The notes under the pieces were generated by a model that saw only the letters and a program-made list of their open reading frames with translations, made no database searches and had not been told where the DNA came from. Source: Perkinsus marinus ATCC 50983 (taxonomy: Eukaryota; Perkinsozoa; Perkinsida; Perkinsidae). Taken from it: 48,034 nucleotides of DNA. Location of the stretch: positions 166,175-214,208 of the forward strand of contig NW_003211539.1 of assembly GCF_000006405.1 (NCBI RefSeq), read 5' to 3'. The stretch's first letter is position 1. Every line of letters starts with the position of its first letter. This document shows positions 11,060 to 20,204 of the stretch, in pieces. Position numbers and translations under genes: made by a program.

Positions 11060-12328
11060 TACAGTTACCTACCGCCTCATATGCTGCCGTAAATTGTGGG
11101 GCGGCATCTCCGATCAGGCCGCGTGGCCTGAAGTGGCCTTGAGGAGATCCTTTCCTTATCTGGTTCAGGCAACGTCGTATGCCCTCAAACCCTCGTTGCA
11201 CGGCGAGTGACGACTCGGATAATGTCACGCCCACACTCATAGGAAGAAACTTGGATCTTCCGCGTATCGTTCCTATCATTATAGTAGGAAAAGGGCAGTA
11301 GCTCAACCCGTGCGTGTAGTCGCAGGAGATGAGACTCTCCTCTGAGGCGGTTAATATCAAATTCCTCGTCGTGAAGTACATGAATAGCGAGCCGGCCTCG
11401 TCGGCGCCCACTTCGTCGTTCTCAGATCCCTCCACGCCATACGCGATGCAGAAGAGATCATGTGGACGATTTTCCGGTGGGATGGAGGATCTCTCCGCGC
11501 AGAAGCGCCTTATAGCCCCAATTGACTCGCCAGCCGGTTTCGGCCTTTCTGGGTTGTTCTTCTTGAAGGCAGAGCGAAGATCGTAAATTGCTCGGATAAG
11601 CTTCTCGTATGTGACGCTATCCGGTAGATCGCCCTCCTCACGAAGAGCACGCACTATTCCTCGAGGCATTGAACCTCCTCGTGTCATGAGTATCACTTTT
11701 TTCTTGACCTCGTCCTCGAGCACCGCCGGGCCTCGCCCAGTCTGGGGATCATCACGTCTCTCATGAGCAGGATGTTCTGCGAAGTTACTTGTGATCTCAA
11801 ATTGCTCACCATCGCCTCGAATGTACATAGCGAAAGGGCAAGGTTGAAATTCAGGATGGTTTTCGCGATTGTAAGGGCAGCGGTAGCGTATTGCTATTGC
11901 CCGAGGGCCGACGCTCTTGGGATAGCTCACATTACTCCGTTCCATCGCCGGACCGTCTGCGGGTAAGCCGCTGAGCTCAATCAACCGCTCTCGGGCTTCC
12001 TGTTCGGAGCAGAATTTCTGCGGTGTTGCGGCATGGTACTCGCACCCACGCCCGCGAACTCCGCGACCCCGCAACGGCTGTGGATCTCCATTTCTTGAAT
12101 CAGCCTGGCCCTCGCTAGCCAGACCGGGATTAGGGGTGTTTGAGGCTTCAGTCCCCTGGTTTGAGGTCAACTGTCTAATCGCATCCTGTAAGGACTTGAT
12201 CGTGTTCGTCAACTCGTCCACACGCTGTTCCATTTGAACTTGCTAGAACTCCAGAAAGAGCAAAAGACTGAAGGCGTATCTCAATGTCACATCCTCGAAT
12301 TGAGCACTCGAAAGGGCGGCCCTTCAAG

Positions 12329-12365
12329 GGCCTGATGACTGTGAGCACCTCACAGTGATCAGGCC
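12329..12365. repeat. Long hairpin upstream of the MULE gene
   Basis: GGCCTGATGACTGTGAG and CTCACAGTGATCAGGCC form a 17-bp stem with one mismatch and a 3-nt loop. It lies about 95 bases upstream of the MULE start codon, so a promoter operator or transposase-binding role is possible. Confidence 0.5.
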
Positions 12366-12478
12366 TCGACGCTCGCCTTACGTAGTGGAGCGAAGCGTGA
12401 ACGGAGGTTGTTTTATAACGCCTATAACTCGTGAATAGTCGACACATCTGTACATCTCTCTCTGTCCTCTTGTGCCAC

Positions 12479-12901
12479 TGTGATGGGACGTGCTTCGCTC
12501 CGCTGTGGCGCACGGTCCCTATTCTGTGTGCGATCCTTCACTGTGTGCTACAGACCGTATCTGCGAGTACTGCAGCCGTTTCGCAGTATCTTTAGCTATT
12601 GGATATCGATCATACGTAGTTGTCGTATAAGCTTAGTTCAAGCTTACTACGAGCTCTGTACAAGTACACTTTACACGTAGTCCACTCGTGTTCTGTACAC
12701 GTATTCCACTCGTACCCCTATCCCTGTCGTCTATCGTAGTATCCCTGCGGTAGTCATATTCCCTGGTTATCTTTATCTCGTACAGTCACCGCTCTGTACG
12801 TAGTTGGATATCTGGTTATAGCTTAGTCAGCTCAACTCCTTATACCCTAGGTGTGCTGGTTGTGTTCTTCTCATTAGTTGGGTCGGTTCACTTCTGCGAC
12901 A
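12479..12901 (+). repeat. Element A 5' LTR
   Basis: It runs from TGTGATGGGACG to CACTTCTGCGACA, with TG...CA ends, and is 423 bp long. It matches 19690-20112 at all but one position. Confidence 0.95.
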
Positions 12902-12907
12902 TCTTTC

Positions 12908-12920
12908 TGGTAGCAGCTCC
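12908..12920 (+). other. Element A primer-binding site, elongator tRNA-Met type
   Basis: TGGTAGCAGCTCC lies six bases after the LTR. Its TGG + T + AGCAGCT is the complement of a tRNA 3' end reading AGCTGCTA-CCA. The 5' acceptor strand AGCAGCT of the tRNA-Met-like gene at 45447 is exactly the partner of that end. Confidence 0.65.
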
Positions 12921-12949
12921 TTGTTCTACGCCGCCTTTATTTACTTGGT

Positions 12950-14083
12950 TTGGTTATGAGTGGTCACGAAGACGGTGGTACGCCTAGTTCTCCTCGAGAG
13001 ATTGGTATTGGTACTGATGAGACGTCAGCATCTTCCTCAAGCACGGGTACGACTAGTATGCCCCCTACTTCTAACAACGCTTCCTCTGTGGCGAACGGTA
13101 CGAACTCTCCAGAGCCTGTCTCTGTGAACGGTAATCCCGGATTGCCTCGGAAGCCTGCCATTGGCCTGATCAGCCATCACGTGTGTGAGAAGTTTAAGGG
13201 TTCTGTTGATCAAGACATACAAGAATGGTTTGGCACCTTCGAGATGGCTACCTCTGCTTGTGGTTGGAACGATGTCCAGCGTGGTACGTACCTTGGCCTC
13301 TATCTTACTGGCTCTGCACACCGAGTTTGGCGTTCGACCTGCCCTAAAGGCGATTATCAGACGGCCCGTACTACTTTGCTTAAGGCCTTCGATAAGTCCA
13401 AGACCGCTGATGCTGCTCTCTTACGGTTCAAGGAGTACGCCTGGGATGGCAAGATCACCTTGTCGGAGTATACTGCGAACTTATCGCAAGCCCTCCAAGA
13501 TTATAGTGCCCTGCTCCCGGACGATTCGAAGATTCCTCCTGCTGTGTTGGAGACTCTACTGATTGACCGTGTTTGCGAGACAGCTACTGGTTCGGCTAAG
13601 GCAGAGATGCGTCGTCATCGCCCCAAGACATTCCGTGAAGCTTGTGAAGTCCTGGACGCTTACTCGGAAGACGTGACTGCCAATGCCACCTCTCGTACCC
13701 AACAAGTGAATGCGGTGACGTCCCCCTCTCCTGAACGTGTTGACTCAGAGAACATCTCGGCGGTATTGACGAAGGAGTTTGAACGGCTGACTACTGCCAT
13801 GACTAACGCCCTGACTCATGTTGTACGCCCTGCCCAGGCTGGTCAACAAGCCCCGGTACAACATGCTGGTAATCGTGGTAAGGGTAATGGTGGACGTTTC
13901 CAACAACAACGTCGTGGTGGATGTGGTATCTGTGGTGGATCTCATCGTACACCTACTTGCCCGTTTCGCAAGTACGACACTGGTTGTATGATCTGTGGTA
14001 AGGACGATCACATGGCTCGCAACTGCCCTGACCACCCCTCACGTCGACCTATGGCCTCTTTGGTACAGAGGCAGGGAAACTAG
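12950..14083 (+). CDS. gag: Element A Gag polyprotein
   Basis: 377 residues. A Ser/Thr/Pro-rich head is followed by a retrotransposon Gag domain (residues ~80-210, with the QEWFGTFEMA and FKEYAWDGKITLSEY regions). The C-terminus carries two zinc knuckles: a variant CGICGGSHRTPTC and a canonical CX2CX4HX4C in CMICGKDDHMARNC. Known Gag proteins form the particle shell and bind RNA. It is separated from pol by 83 bp and lies in a different frame. An alternative start is the Met three residues in. Confidence 0.93.
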   Translation: MVMSGHEDGGTPSSPREIGIGTDETSASSSSTGTTSMPPTSNNASSVANGTNSPEPVSVNGNPGLPRKPAIGLISHHVCEKFKGSVDQDIQEWFGTFEMATSACGWNDVQRGTYLGLYLTGSAHRVWRSTCPKGDYQTARTTLLKAFDKSKTADAALLRFKEYAWDGKITLSEYTANLSQALQDYSALLPDDSKIPPAVLETLLIDRVCETATGSAKAEMRRHRPKTFREACEVLDAYSEDVTANATSRTQQVNAVTSPSPERVDSENISAVLTKEFERLTTAMTNALTHVVRPAQAGQQAPVQHAGNRGKGNGGRFQQQRRGGCGICGGSHRTPTCPFRKYDTGCMICGKDDHMARNCPDHPSRRPMASLVQRQGN

Positions 14084-14166
14084 CTCGGCAGCCGGTTAGC
14101 GGTGACCGGTGTGCCAAAGCTAAATTAGATGATGTTATACTACGAACGTTCGGGGGTTCGTTTGGT

Positions 14167-17100
14167 ATGTATCTGTATACCCGGTTAGAGTGTAGTGGAC
14201 GACATTCTCCTTTTATCTGTGCTCTGGTAGATAGCGGTGCTAGTTTAACTATAGTTAAGAAGAAGTTTTTACCTGCTGGTTGTCAAATACGACCAGTTTC
14301 TATGACGACGGTGACGGCTCTACCTTCGGTAAGTTTGGCCTTTCTTGGTACGGCCACGGTCACTATCAATTTTTATGATTCCCCTGCTATGTTGTCGCAA
14401 CCCTCGGGACGCATGCTCTCGTCCCCTGAGGATGCTTCAGCAGAGATGACGGTCTATGTGGTGGACGATCTGTCGGCGGATATGTTATTAGGGTACGATT
14501 GGCTCTGGCGGTTTGGTCTCGGACTTCAAGCGGATGCTACTGGGTTTTGCATCAAGCACGTGAAGACCTCGGCCCCGATCCGCAGCCCGGCCCATGTTCC
14601 GCCCGGGGTCGCTCTGAGGCTGACGTTGCCTTCCCTGTACGCTTATAGGACACCATCGTCGACCACCACTATAGAAGACCCTGTTGATCCACCTCCTATG
14701 TCGGCGACCCCTGTCCCTACGACTAAGGAGCCAGCCTGTGATGGACGACCCCGGCGACGCCGTAAGAAGACCCCGTGGCGTTGTGTCCGACCTCGCCGTG
14801 AGCCTGTTATGTATTGCCGGCACACTAAGTCCACAGTAGTTGCGGACGGTAACCTTGGGACGTCCATTGGCCGGACATCTTCATCGGTTGGTTCGGTATC
14901 TAAGGCATGGTCGACGACTTCTCAGAAGGGATCGGTGGTATCTCCAAGGGACGACGACAGCTTTGTTCGTGGTACACGGTTCGCCGCTCTGGCAAGGGAA
15001 GAGGATGAGTCGGTTTATCCTGCCCAGTCCGTGGACGATGATGCTCTGTCGAAGGTTACGATCTTGAAAGACACCGAACCTGATCCTACTCTGTACGAAG
15101 GCGATTTCTACAAGATGAAGATCATGTTCGCACAGTCTATCCCTTCACCGTACCCACAGTTCAAGCCTTATTTGGGCTCGAAGGCTGGCGACCTTACTCC
15201 GTACGAAGAGTGGCCGACTCCGTCCATGGCTCCTGGTGATGAGATGGATGATGACGTTATCGGCAAGGATATTGAGCAGTACGCAATCCCTCAGCTCCCC
15301 ACGGACGAGGAGGAGGTGTTTTCGGTTCCTATCTTCGACGTCGATGCCAAGCCAGAGCTGGTGGCGGTGGACGAGGTCTGTAAGCGGTATAAGTCGCTCT
15401 TCTCTAACAAGATTGGTCGGTGTAACTTGGTCGAGCACGACATCGACACGTATGATGCCAAACCTACGAGAGAGAAGCCTCGGCGTATCCCGCATGCCTA
15501 TCGGGACGAGATTATTAAGCAGTTGGACGATCTAGAGAAGCAAGGTGTTATCCGGCGGTCTAAAAGCCCGTACGCAGCCCCTTGTGTGTATGTTGCCAAG
15601 AAGGACGGAGGCGTACGACTGTGTGTTGATTACCGGAAGCTCAACACAGCCTCTCCTCCATCGGCTTATCCGGTCCCGCTACCCGATTTTGTTCAAGAGT
15701 CTCTGGCTGGATCTAAGGTGTATACCAATCTCGATTTACGTTCGGGTTATTGGCAGATTCCCGTCCGTCCTTCGGACGTATGTAAGACGGCCTTTTGTCC
15801 TGGTGCCAACCTGCCCTTGTACGAGTTCTTGGTTATGCCCTTTGGTCTACATTCAGCTTGTGGTACGTTCCAAGATTTGATGGATCGACTACTAGGCGAC
15901 CTTCCTTACGTTAAGGTCTACCTGGACGATGTCCTCATCTTTTCACCGGACCTGGAGACCCATGCTAAGCACTTGGACGAAGTCTTTCGTAGGTTGGCAG
16001 AGGCTAACCTAACCCTGAACGCGGCTAAGTGCAAGTTCGCTGGAGACGGTGTTAAGTATCTGGGTCACTACTTCGATCAGTTCGGTATGCACCCTGACCC
16101 CGCTCGGGTTCAAGCTATTGCTGAGTGGACGCCGCCTAGGACAGTGTCAGAGGTGAGGTCGTTCCTGGGGCTGGTCAACTACTACCGGACGTTCATACCT
16201 CGGATGTCTGCGGTAGCTAAACCCATTCAACGTCTGGTGTCTCTATGCGACAAGTGCCCGGACGACGTACCTAAACATTGGGACGTGGATGCTGACGAAG
16301 CCTTCGTGAAGCTCAAGACTGCTCTTATCGGACTTCCCGGTTTGGCCTACCCCGATTTTCGGGAGCCGTTCCAGATCTGTTGCGATGCTTCCAATCAAGC
16401 TATTGGTGGGGTCCTCGAACAGAACGGTCGTCCGATCTGCTACTACTCTCAAGTTCTATCTGGTGCTGAACTACGCTGGCATACCTTCGAGAAGGAAGCG
16501 TACGCGCTATTTCGGTGTCTGCATCGGTTTCATGACTATATTATTGGTCACCCTTTGGAGGTTACTATCTACAGTGACCACCGCCCCTTGCAACACCTTG
16601 CTAAGTGTACGTCTGATCGAGTTCAGCGATGGATTTTGGCCATGCAACGGTATCGGTTCGTGGTACGGTACAAGGAAGGGACGAAGAATATCAATGCTGA
16701 TGTACTCTCTCGACCTCAATTGCCACGGCCAGATCCTGTAGTACCAGACCCCCATGCTTGTGAAGTACGGTCCCCCGTCAACGACTCCCCCGTCTTGCGA
16801 TCTTGTCTGGACGACCCTGGTTGCCGACTACATACGTCCTTGGTGGTTCTTGACACCCTATTCTCGATCGATGATATCCGAGACGGTCAGGACTTGGACG
16901 AGGTGGTCTCTGCAGTACGAGAGCGAGTCTTGGACGGCCATCCTTTGGGCCGCAGCGAGTTCAAGACCCGAGACTACCTTCCGTATCGACGTATATGGGC
17001 TTCTTTGGATGTGTCTGATGGGATTTTGGCTCGGCACTATCGTATGGATGCGCTGGACGAGGCGAGGCTCCTACCAGTGATCCCCGATGAGTTACGAGAA

Positions 17101-18984
17101 CGAGCCCTCCGCCATTATCATCAGGACACCGGTCACTTTGCCCGAGAGAAGATGCTGAGCAAGATGAAGCAACAGTGCTATTGGCCGACTATGCACGTGG
17201 ATGTTGAAGTACATTTGCAGACCTGTACTTCTTGTCTTGCTGCTGGCCCATTACAAGGATCCCCGTCACCCCTGTTACCGGTTCCTGTCGGACGAGCTTG
17301 GCACACCTTAGGTGTCGACTACCTCAAGATCGGTCCTGGTGTGGGTGGTTACAAGTGCCTCTTGGTGGTTCAAGACTACTTCACCAAATGGGGTGAAGCC
17401 TATCCTCTCCGTACGGAAACGGTGGAAGAGTCTTTGCCTCACCTTCTTGGGTTGTTTGCTCGATTTGGTCCGCCAGCACGGATCCATTCAGATCAAGGCC
17501 AGCAATTCGAGAGTGCTCTCTTCCGAGCTACCTTAGACGCTCTAGGGATCTCCAAGTCTCGGACGACCATCTACCATCCAGCTGGTAATGGTTTGGTTGA
17601 ACGACTTAACGGGACCATCTTGTCGATGTTGAGGAGACACTGTTGCATCCCCGACTGGCCGACCCATCTGCCGGCTCTCATGTTCAAGTACAACACCGCT
17701 ATCCACTCTTCTACTGGCTACAGTCCCTTCATGCTTATGTTTGGACGTGAGCCCCCGGCCGACTTTATTCCTATAACGTCTGCTTATAACTCACTGGTAT
17801 TTGATACCGAGACTTACGGACAATATGTGGCTAGGGTACGAGCTTACTTGGACGATGAGGTCGACCAGGCTGTCACTCATGCAGCAGCGAGGTACAAGGC
17901 CTTCTACGATCGCAAAGCCAAGCCCACGGCTTTCTTTCCGAACGCTAGAGTCTTTGTACGTGTTCACGTCCCCAACAACAAGCTGGCCCCGAGGTGGGAA
18001 GGTGACTGGTATATAGTGGATATTATCGGTTCACAAGACCCTGTAAAAGTGCTTCGTCTTAAACATGCTGTCACGGGCGAGTTGAAGGTCATCAACGTGG
18101 ACCATGTTCGACTGGACCCAGTTCAACCTGACCAACTGCCGGACGGTCTCCTACAGCGTGTGGATCGAGAAGTCCCAGACCTACCACCTCTACCGGCCTT
18201 CAACCCTGAGGCACCGCCTGCCCATGCTCTACACCCTCAGCGAACGATGCCTCCTAGGTCAATGTCTGACGAGGACGAGTTCTCTAACGGTGTTCCGGAC
18301 AATCAGCCCGTACCCGCTCGATCTGTGGTACGACCGCCGAATGGTCCGTCCGCATCTCCTGCCCCGTCTAGATCACGGACGAGGCCTATGCCCCCTTCGG
18401 CAGCCTCTACTCCTGCGGCTACATCTAGACCGTCTATGTTACCCCCGCGGCCGTTTATGTCGTCGCCTCCTCCGGTGGAAGGACGACCTGTTCATGACGG
18501 GCATTATTCGCCCCTGTCCCCGCCGCCTCTTTCTACACCGCTCCCGTCGCCGGTGCCTGATAATCTTCAGAGCCCGGCTGAGTCGGTACCCTCGGATGGT
18601 CCTCTGTCCCCCCTGGAACCATCCCGATCTGTGTCACCTGACGAGCTTCCCCCTGGACGCTCACGGTCCGTGACGCCTACTACCCCTGTGGAGTCTCCTG
18701 AAGAGTCAACGCCGCTTCCTTCCGGTATGGCAAGCCCGATCATGGACGCTGACTTCGAGTCTCCCCAAGGTACGCCGACGCCCCCTGTTAACGACCCCAT
18801 CCAACAACCTGCTGAGGCACCGTCGACCACGCCTCCGGCAGAGGCAGCCCCCGAGTCTACAAGACCATTTACTAGGTCTAGGGCTGGTCACCGATCCCGA
18901 CCACCGACCCGCTTCGACCCCGATACCTACGTCCCGATGGCTCTTCGTTCTGAACGGAGCCATGGACGTTCTGACTCTTCTTAA
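14167..18984 (+). CDS. pol: Element A Pol polyprotein (PR-RT-RH-IN)
   Basis: 1605 residues. An aspartic protease (LVDSGAS) is near residue 25. Reverse transcriptase covers ~430-640 with the YLDDVLIFS active-site box. RNase H follows (CCDASNQAIGG). Integrase has an H2C2 zinc region (HYHQDTGH...CTSCLAAG), DDE residues (GVDYLK, HSDQGQQFES, GLVERLNG) and a GPY/F-like segment near DWYIVDIIG. The domain order, with integrase last, defines Ty3/gypsy. The final ~250 residues are a Pro/Ser-rich tail of unknown use. The protein is open from end to end. Confidence 0.95.
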   Translation: MYLYTRLECSGRHSPFICALVDSGASLTIVKKKFLPAGCQIRPVSMTTVTALPSVSLAFLGTATVTINFYDSPAMLSQPSGRMLSSPEDASAEMTVYVVDDLSADMLLGYDWLWRFGLGLQADATGFCIKHVKTSAPIRSPAHVPPGVALRLTLPSLYAYRTPSSTTTIEDPVDPPPMSATPVPTTKEPACDGRPRRRRKKTPWRCVRPRREPVMYCRHTKSTVVADGNLGTSIGRTSSSVGSVSKAWSTTSQKGSVVSPRDDDSFVRGTRFAALAREEDESVYPAQSVDDDALSKVTILKDTEPDPTLYEGDFYKMKIMFAQSIPSPYPQFKPYLGSKAGDLTPYEEWPTPSMAPGDEMDDDVIGKDIEQYAIPQLPTDEEEVFSVPIFDVDAKPELVAVDEVCKRYKSLFSNKIGRCNLVEHDIDTYDAKPTREKPRRIPHAYRDEIIKQLDDLEKQGVIRRSKSPYAAPCVYVAKKDGGVRLCVDYRKLNTASPPSAYPVPLPDFVQESLAGSKVYTNLDLRSGYWQIPVRPSDVCKTAFCPGANLPLYEFLVMPFGLHSACGTFQDLMDRLLGDLPYVKVYLDDVLIFSPDLETHAKHLDEVFRRLAEANLTLNAAKCKFAGDGVKYLGHYFDQFGMHPDPARVQAIAEWTPPRTVSEVRSFLGLVNYYRTFIPRMSAVAKPIQRLVSLCDKCPDDVPKHWDVDADEAFVKLKTALIGLPGLAYPDFREPFQICCDASNQAIGGVLEQNGRPICYYSQVLSGAELRWHTFEKEAYALFRCLHRFHDYIIGHPLEVTIYSDHRPLQHLAKCTSDRVQRWILAMQRYRFVVRYKEGTKNINADVLSRPQLPRPDPVVPDPHACEVRSPVNDSPVLRSCLDDPGCRLHTSLVVLDTLFSIDDIRDGQDLDEVVSAVRERVLDGHPLGRSEFKTRDYLPYRRIWASLDVSDGILARHYRMDALDEARLLPVIPDELRERALRHYHQDTGHFAREKMLSKMKQQCYWPTMHVDVEVHLQTCTSCLAAGPLQGSPSPLLPVPVGRAWHTLGVDYLKIGPGVGGYKCLLVVQDYFTKWGEAYPLRTETVEESLPHLLGLFARFGPPARIHSDQGQQFESALFRATLDALGISKSRTTIYHPAGNGLVERLNGTILSMLRRHCCIPDWPTHLPALMFKYNTAIHSSTGYSPFMLMFGREPPADFIPITSAYNSLVFDTETYGQYVARVRAYLDDEVDQAVTHAAARYKAFYDRKAKPTAFFPNARVFVRVHVPNNKLAPRWEGDWYIVDIIGSQDPVKVLRLKHAVTGELKVINVDHVRLDPVQPDQLPDGLLQRVDREVPDLPPLPAFNPEAPPAHALHPQRTMPPRSMSDEDEFSNGVPDNQPVPARSVVRPPNGPSASPAPSRSRTRPMPPSAASTPAATSRPSMLPPRPFMSSPPPVEGRPVHDGHYSPLSPPPLSTPLPSPVPDNLQSPAESVPSDGPLSPLEPSRSVSPDELPPGRSRSVTPTTPVESPEESTPLPSGMASPIMDADFESPQGTPTPPVNDPIQQPAEAPSTTPPAEAAPESTRPFTRSRAGHRSRPPTRFDPDTYVPMALRSERSHGRSDSS

Positions 18985-19689
18985 GTGAGGAAGGAGGTTT
19001 GCGTGGGAGGAGAAAGAGATTGGTACCCTTCTAACTCTCTATACAGTCCCGAGTTGGATGATCTCCTGACCCTCCTCGTTGCCTCTTGTAAAAGCCTGCC
19101 GGCAGCCTATCCCCGTTCAGGGATAGTTCCTCTACGTCTCCTTTCTGTACGTGTCGAAGCCTGTTACCTAGTTGGTTATGGTTGGATGTGAAGCTCCTGC
19201 ACAACGTGTTCTGGTTATTTCTACAAGTTGGTTTTGCCACTACGCTGCAGTGACCGCGGGACCCCGAGCCGTTTCGGCGGTTCCAACCCTGCGCTGTATT
19301 TTTAGTCTATCCAGTCGATATGTCTACGCTTTTGCTCCTGATTTGCTCGTGGAGCCGATGATGGTCCGCCGACAAGAACGACCCCAAGATTGAAGAAGTC
19401 GTTGCTGAGATCGTGGTGGACACTGAAATCGAGGATGCTCAAGCTCTAGCTCAAGCTCTGACTCAAGGTTCCGCTTACTCTAAGGATGGCCCTTCGAGCT
19501 AAGCTGATTCTGCTCTATTCTGGACGGCTCGGACAAGCTGTTGCCGTAAGGATGAATTAAGTATGAGACTTTTTATTATTATGATTAAGTACACCGCTGT
19601 AGTACGTATTGCTAGAATTCGTATATGCTGCCTTCACTGGTACGCTGCTTTTTCCGTCTGTAGCCCGGTTCGGATCTGCGTGGGAGGAA
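18985..19689 (+). other. Element A region between pol and 3' LTR
   Basis: About 700 bp with no recognised protein. It contains a purine-rich stretch at 18988-19015 and a second one touching the LTR, which is the likely polypurine tract. Confidence 0.6.
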
Positions 19690-20112
19690 TGTGATGGGAC
19701 GTGCTTCGCTCCGCTGTGGCGCACGGTCCCTATTCTGTGTGCGATCCTTCACTGTGTGCTACAGACCGTATCTGCGAGTACTGCAGCCGTTTCGCAGTAT
19801 CTTTAGCTATTGGATATCGATCATACGTAGTTGTCGTATAAGCTTAGTTCAAGCTTACTACGAGCTCTGTACAAGTACACTTTACACGTAGTCCACTCGT
19901 GTTCTGTACACGTATTCCACTCGTACCCCTTTCCCTGTCGTCTATCGTAGTATCCCTGCGGTAGTCATATTCCCTGGTTATCTTTATCTCGTACAGTCAC
20001 CGCTCTGTACGTAGTTGGATATCTGGTTATAGCTTAGTCAGCTCAACTCCTTATACCCTAGGTGTGCTGGTTGTGTTCTTCTCATTAGTTGGGTCGGTTC
20101 ACTTCTGCGACA
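19690..20112 (+). repeat. Element A 3' LTR
   Basis: This is the partner of 12479-12901. It is preceded by the purine run GTGGGAGGAA (19680-19689) and followed by the CCAC target copy. Confidence 0.95.
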
Positions 20113-20204
20113 CCACCGTTAACAGCGCTCGCCTTGGTCATCGATATCCTGCCCTGTTGTAGCTCTGTGGTGACCCTGATCCGTTTGATGAACCCGAAGC
20201 CGAA

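Larger units (their letters stand above)
9433..12233 (-). pseudogene. MULE (Mutator-like) transposase, interrupted
   Basis: The frame starts at the ATG at 12233 with a short predicted coiled coil (VDELTNTIKSLQDAIRQL). A FAR1/FLYWCH-like zinc-binding domain follows at residues ~60-150. The MULE catalytic core has a first Asp in ISCDYTHG, a second in LIGDAAPQF, the CxxH word FCYIH, and NSVEGINKS near the expected Glu region. A SWIM zinc finger, CxCx8CxH (CSCYDGVRSIFCRH), closes it. A 42-nt GTACGA...TTCTCAG intron (9770-9811) joins the SWIM exon to an acidic tail ending at 9433. The gene is broken by a 149-bp insertion at 10911-11059 and by one extra base near 10420. A further frame from ~9480 to 9323 (SASDPRRVMEASWIEE...) suggests the true C-terminus is longer. 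MULE transposases cut and paste DNA in the nucleus. Confidence 0.85.
12479..20112 (+). mobile_element. Element A: Ty3/gypsy LTR retrotransposon, looks whole
   Basis: It is bounded by 423-bp LTRs that differ at one position by eye and is flanked by a 4-bp CCAC duplication (12475-12478 and 20113-20116). Inside are a primer-binding site, gag, pol in the order protease, reverse transcriptase, RNase H and integrase, and a purine tract. The near-identity of the LTRs implies a very recent insertion. I see no breaks. It landed upstream of the MULE start. Confidence 0.95.

Noticed and set aside
12480-12680. 66-codon frame repeated at 12480 and 19691
   Set aside because: It lies in the two LTRs of element A. 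The identity reflects LTR duplication, not a gene family.
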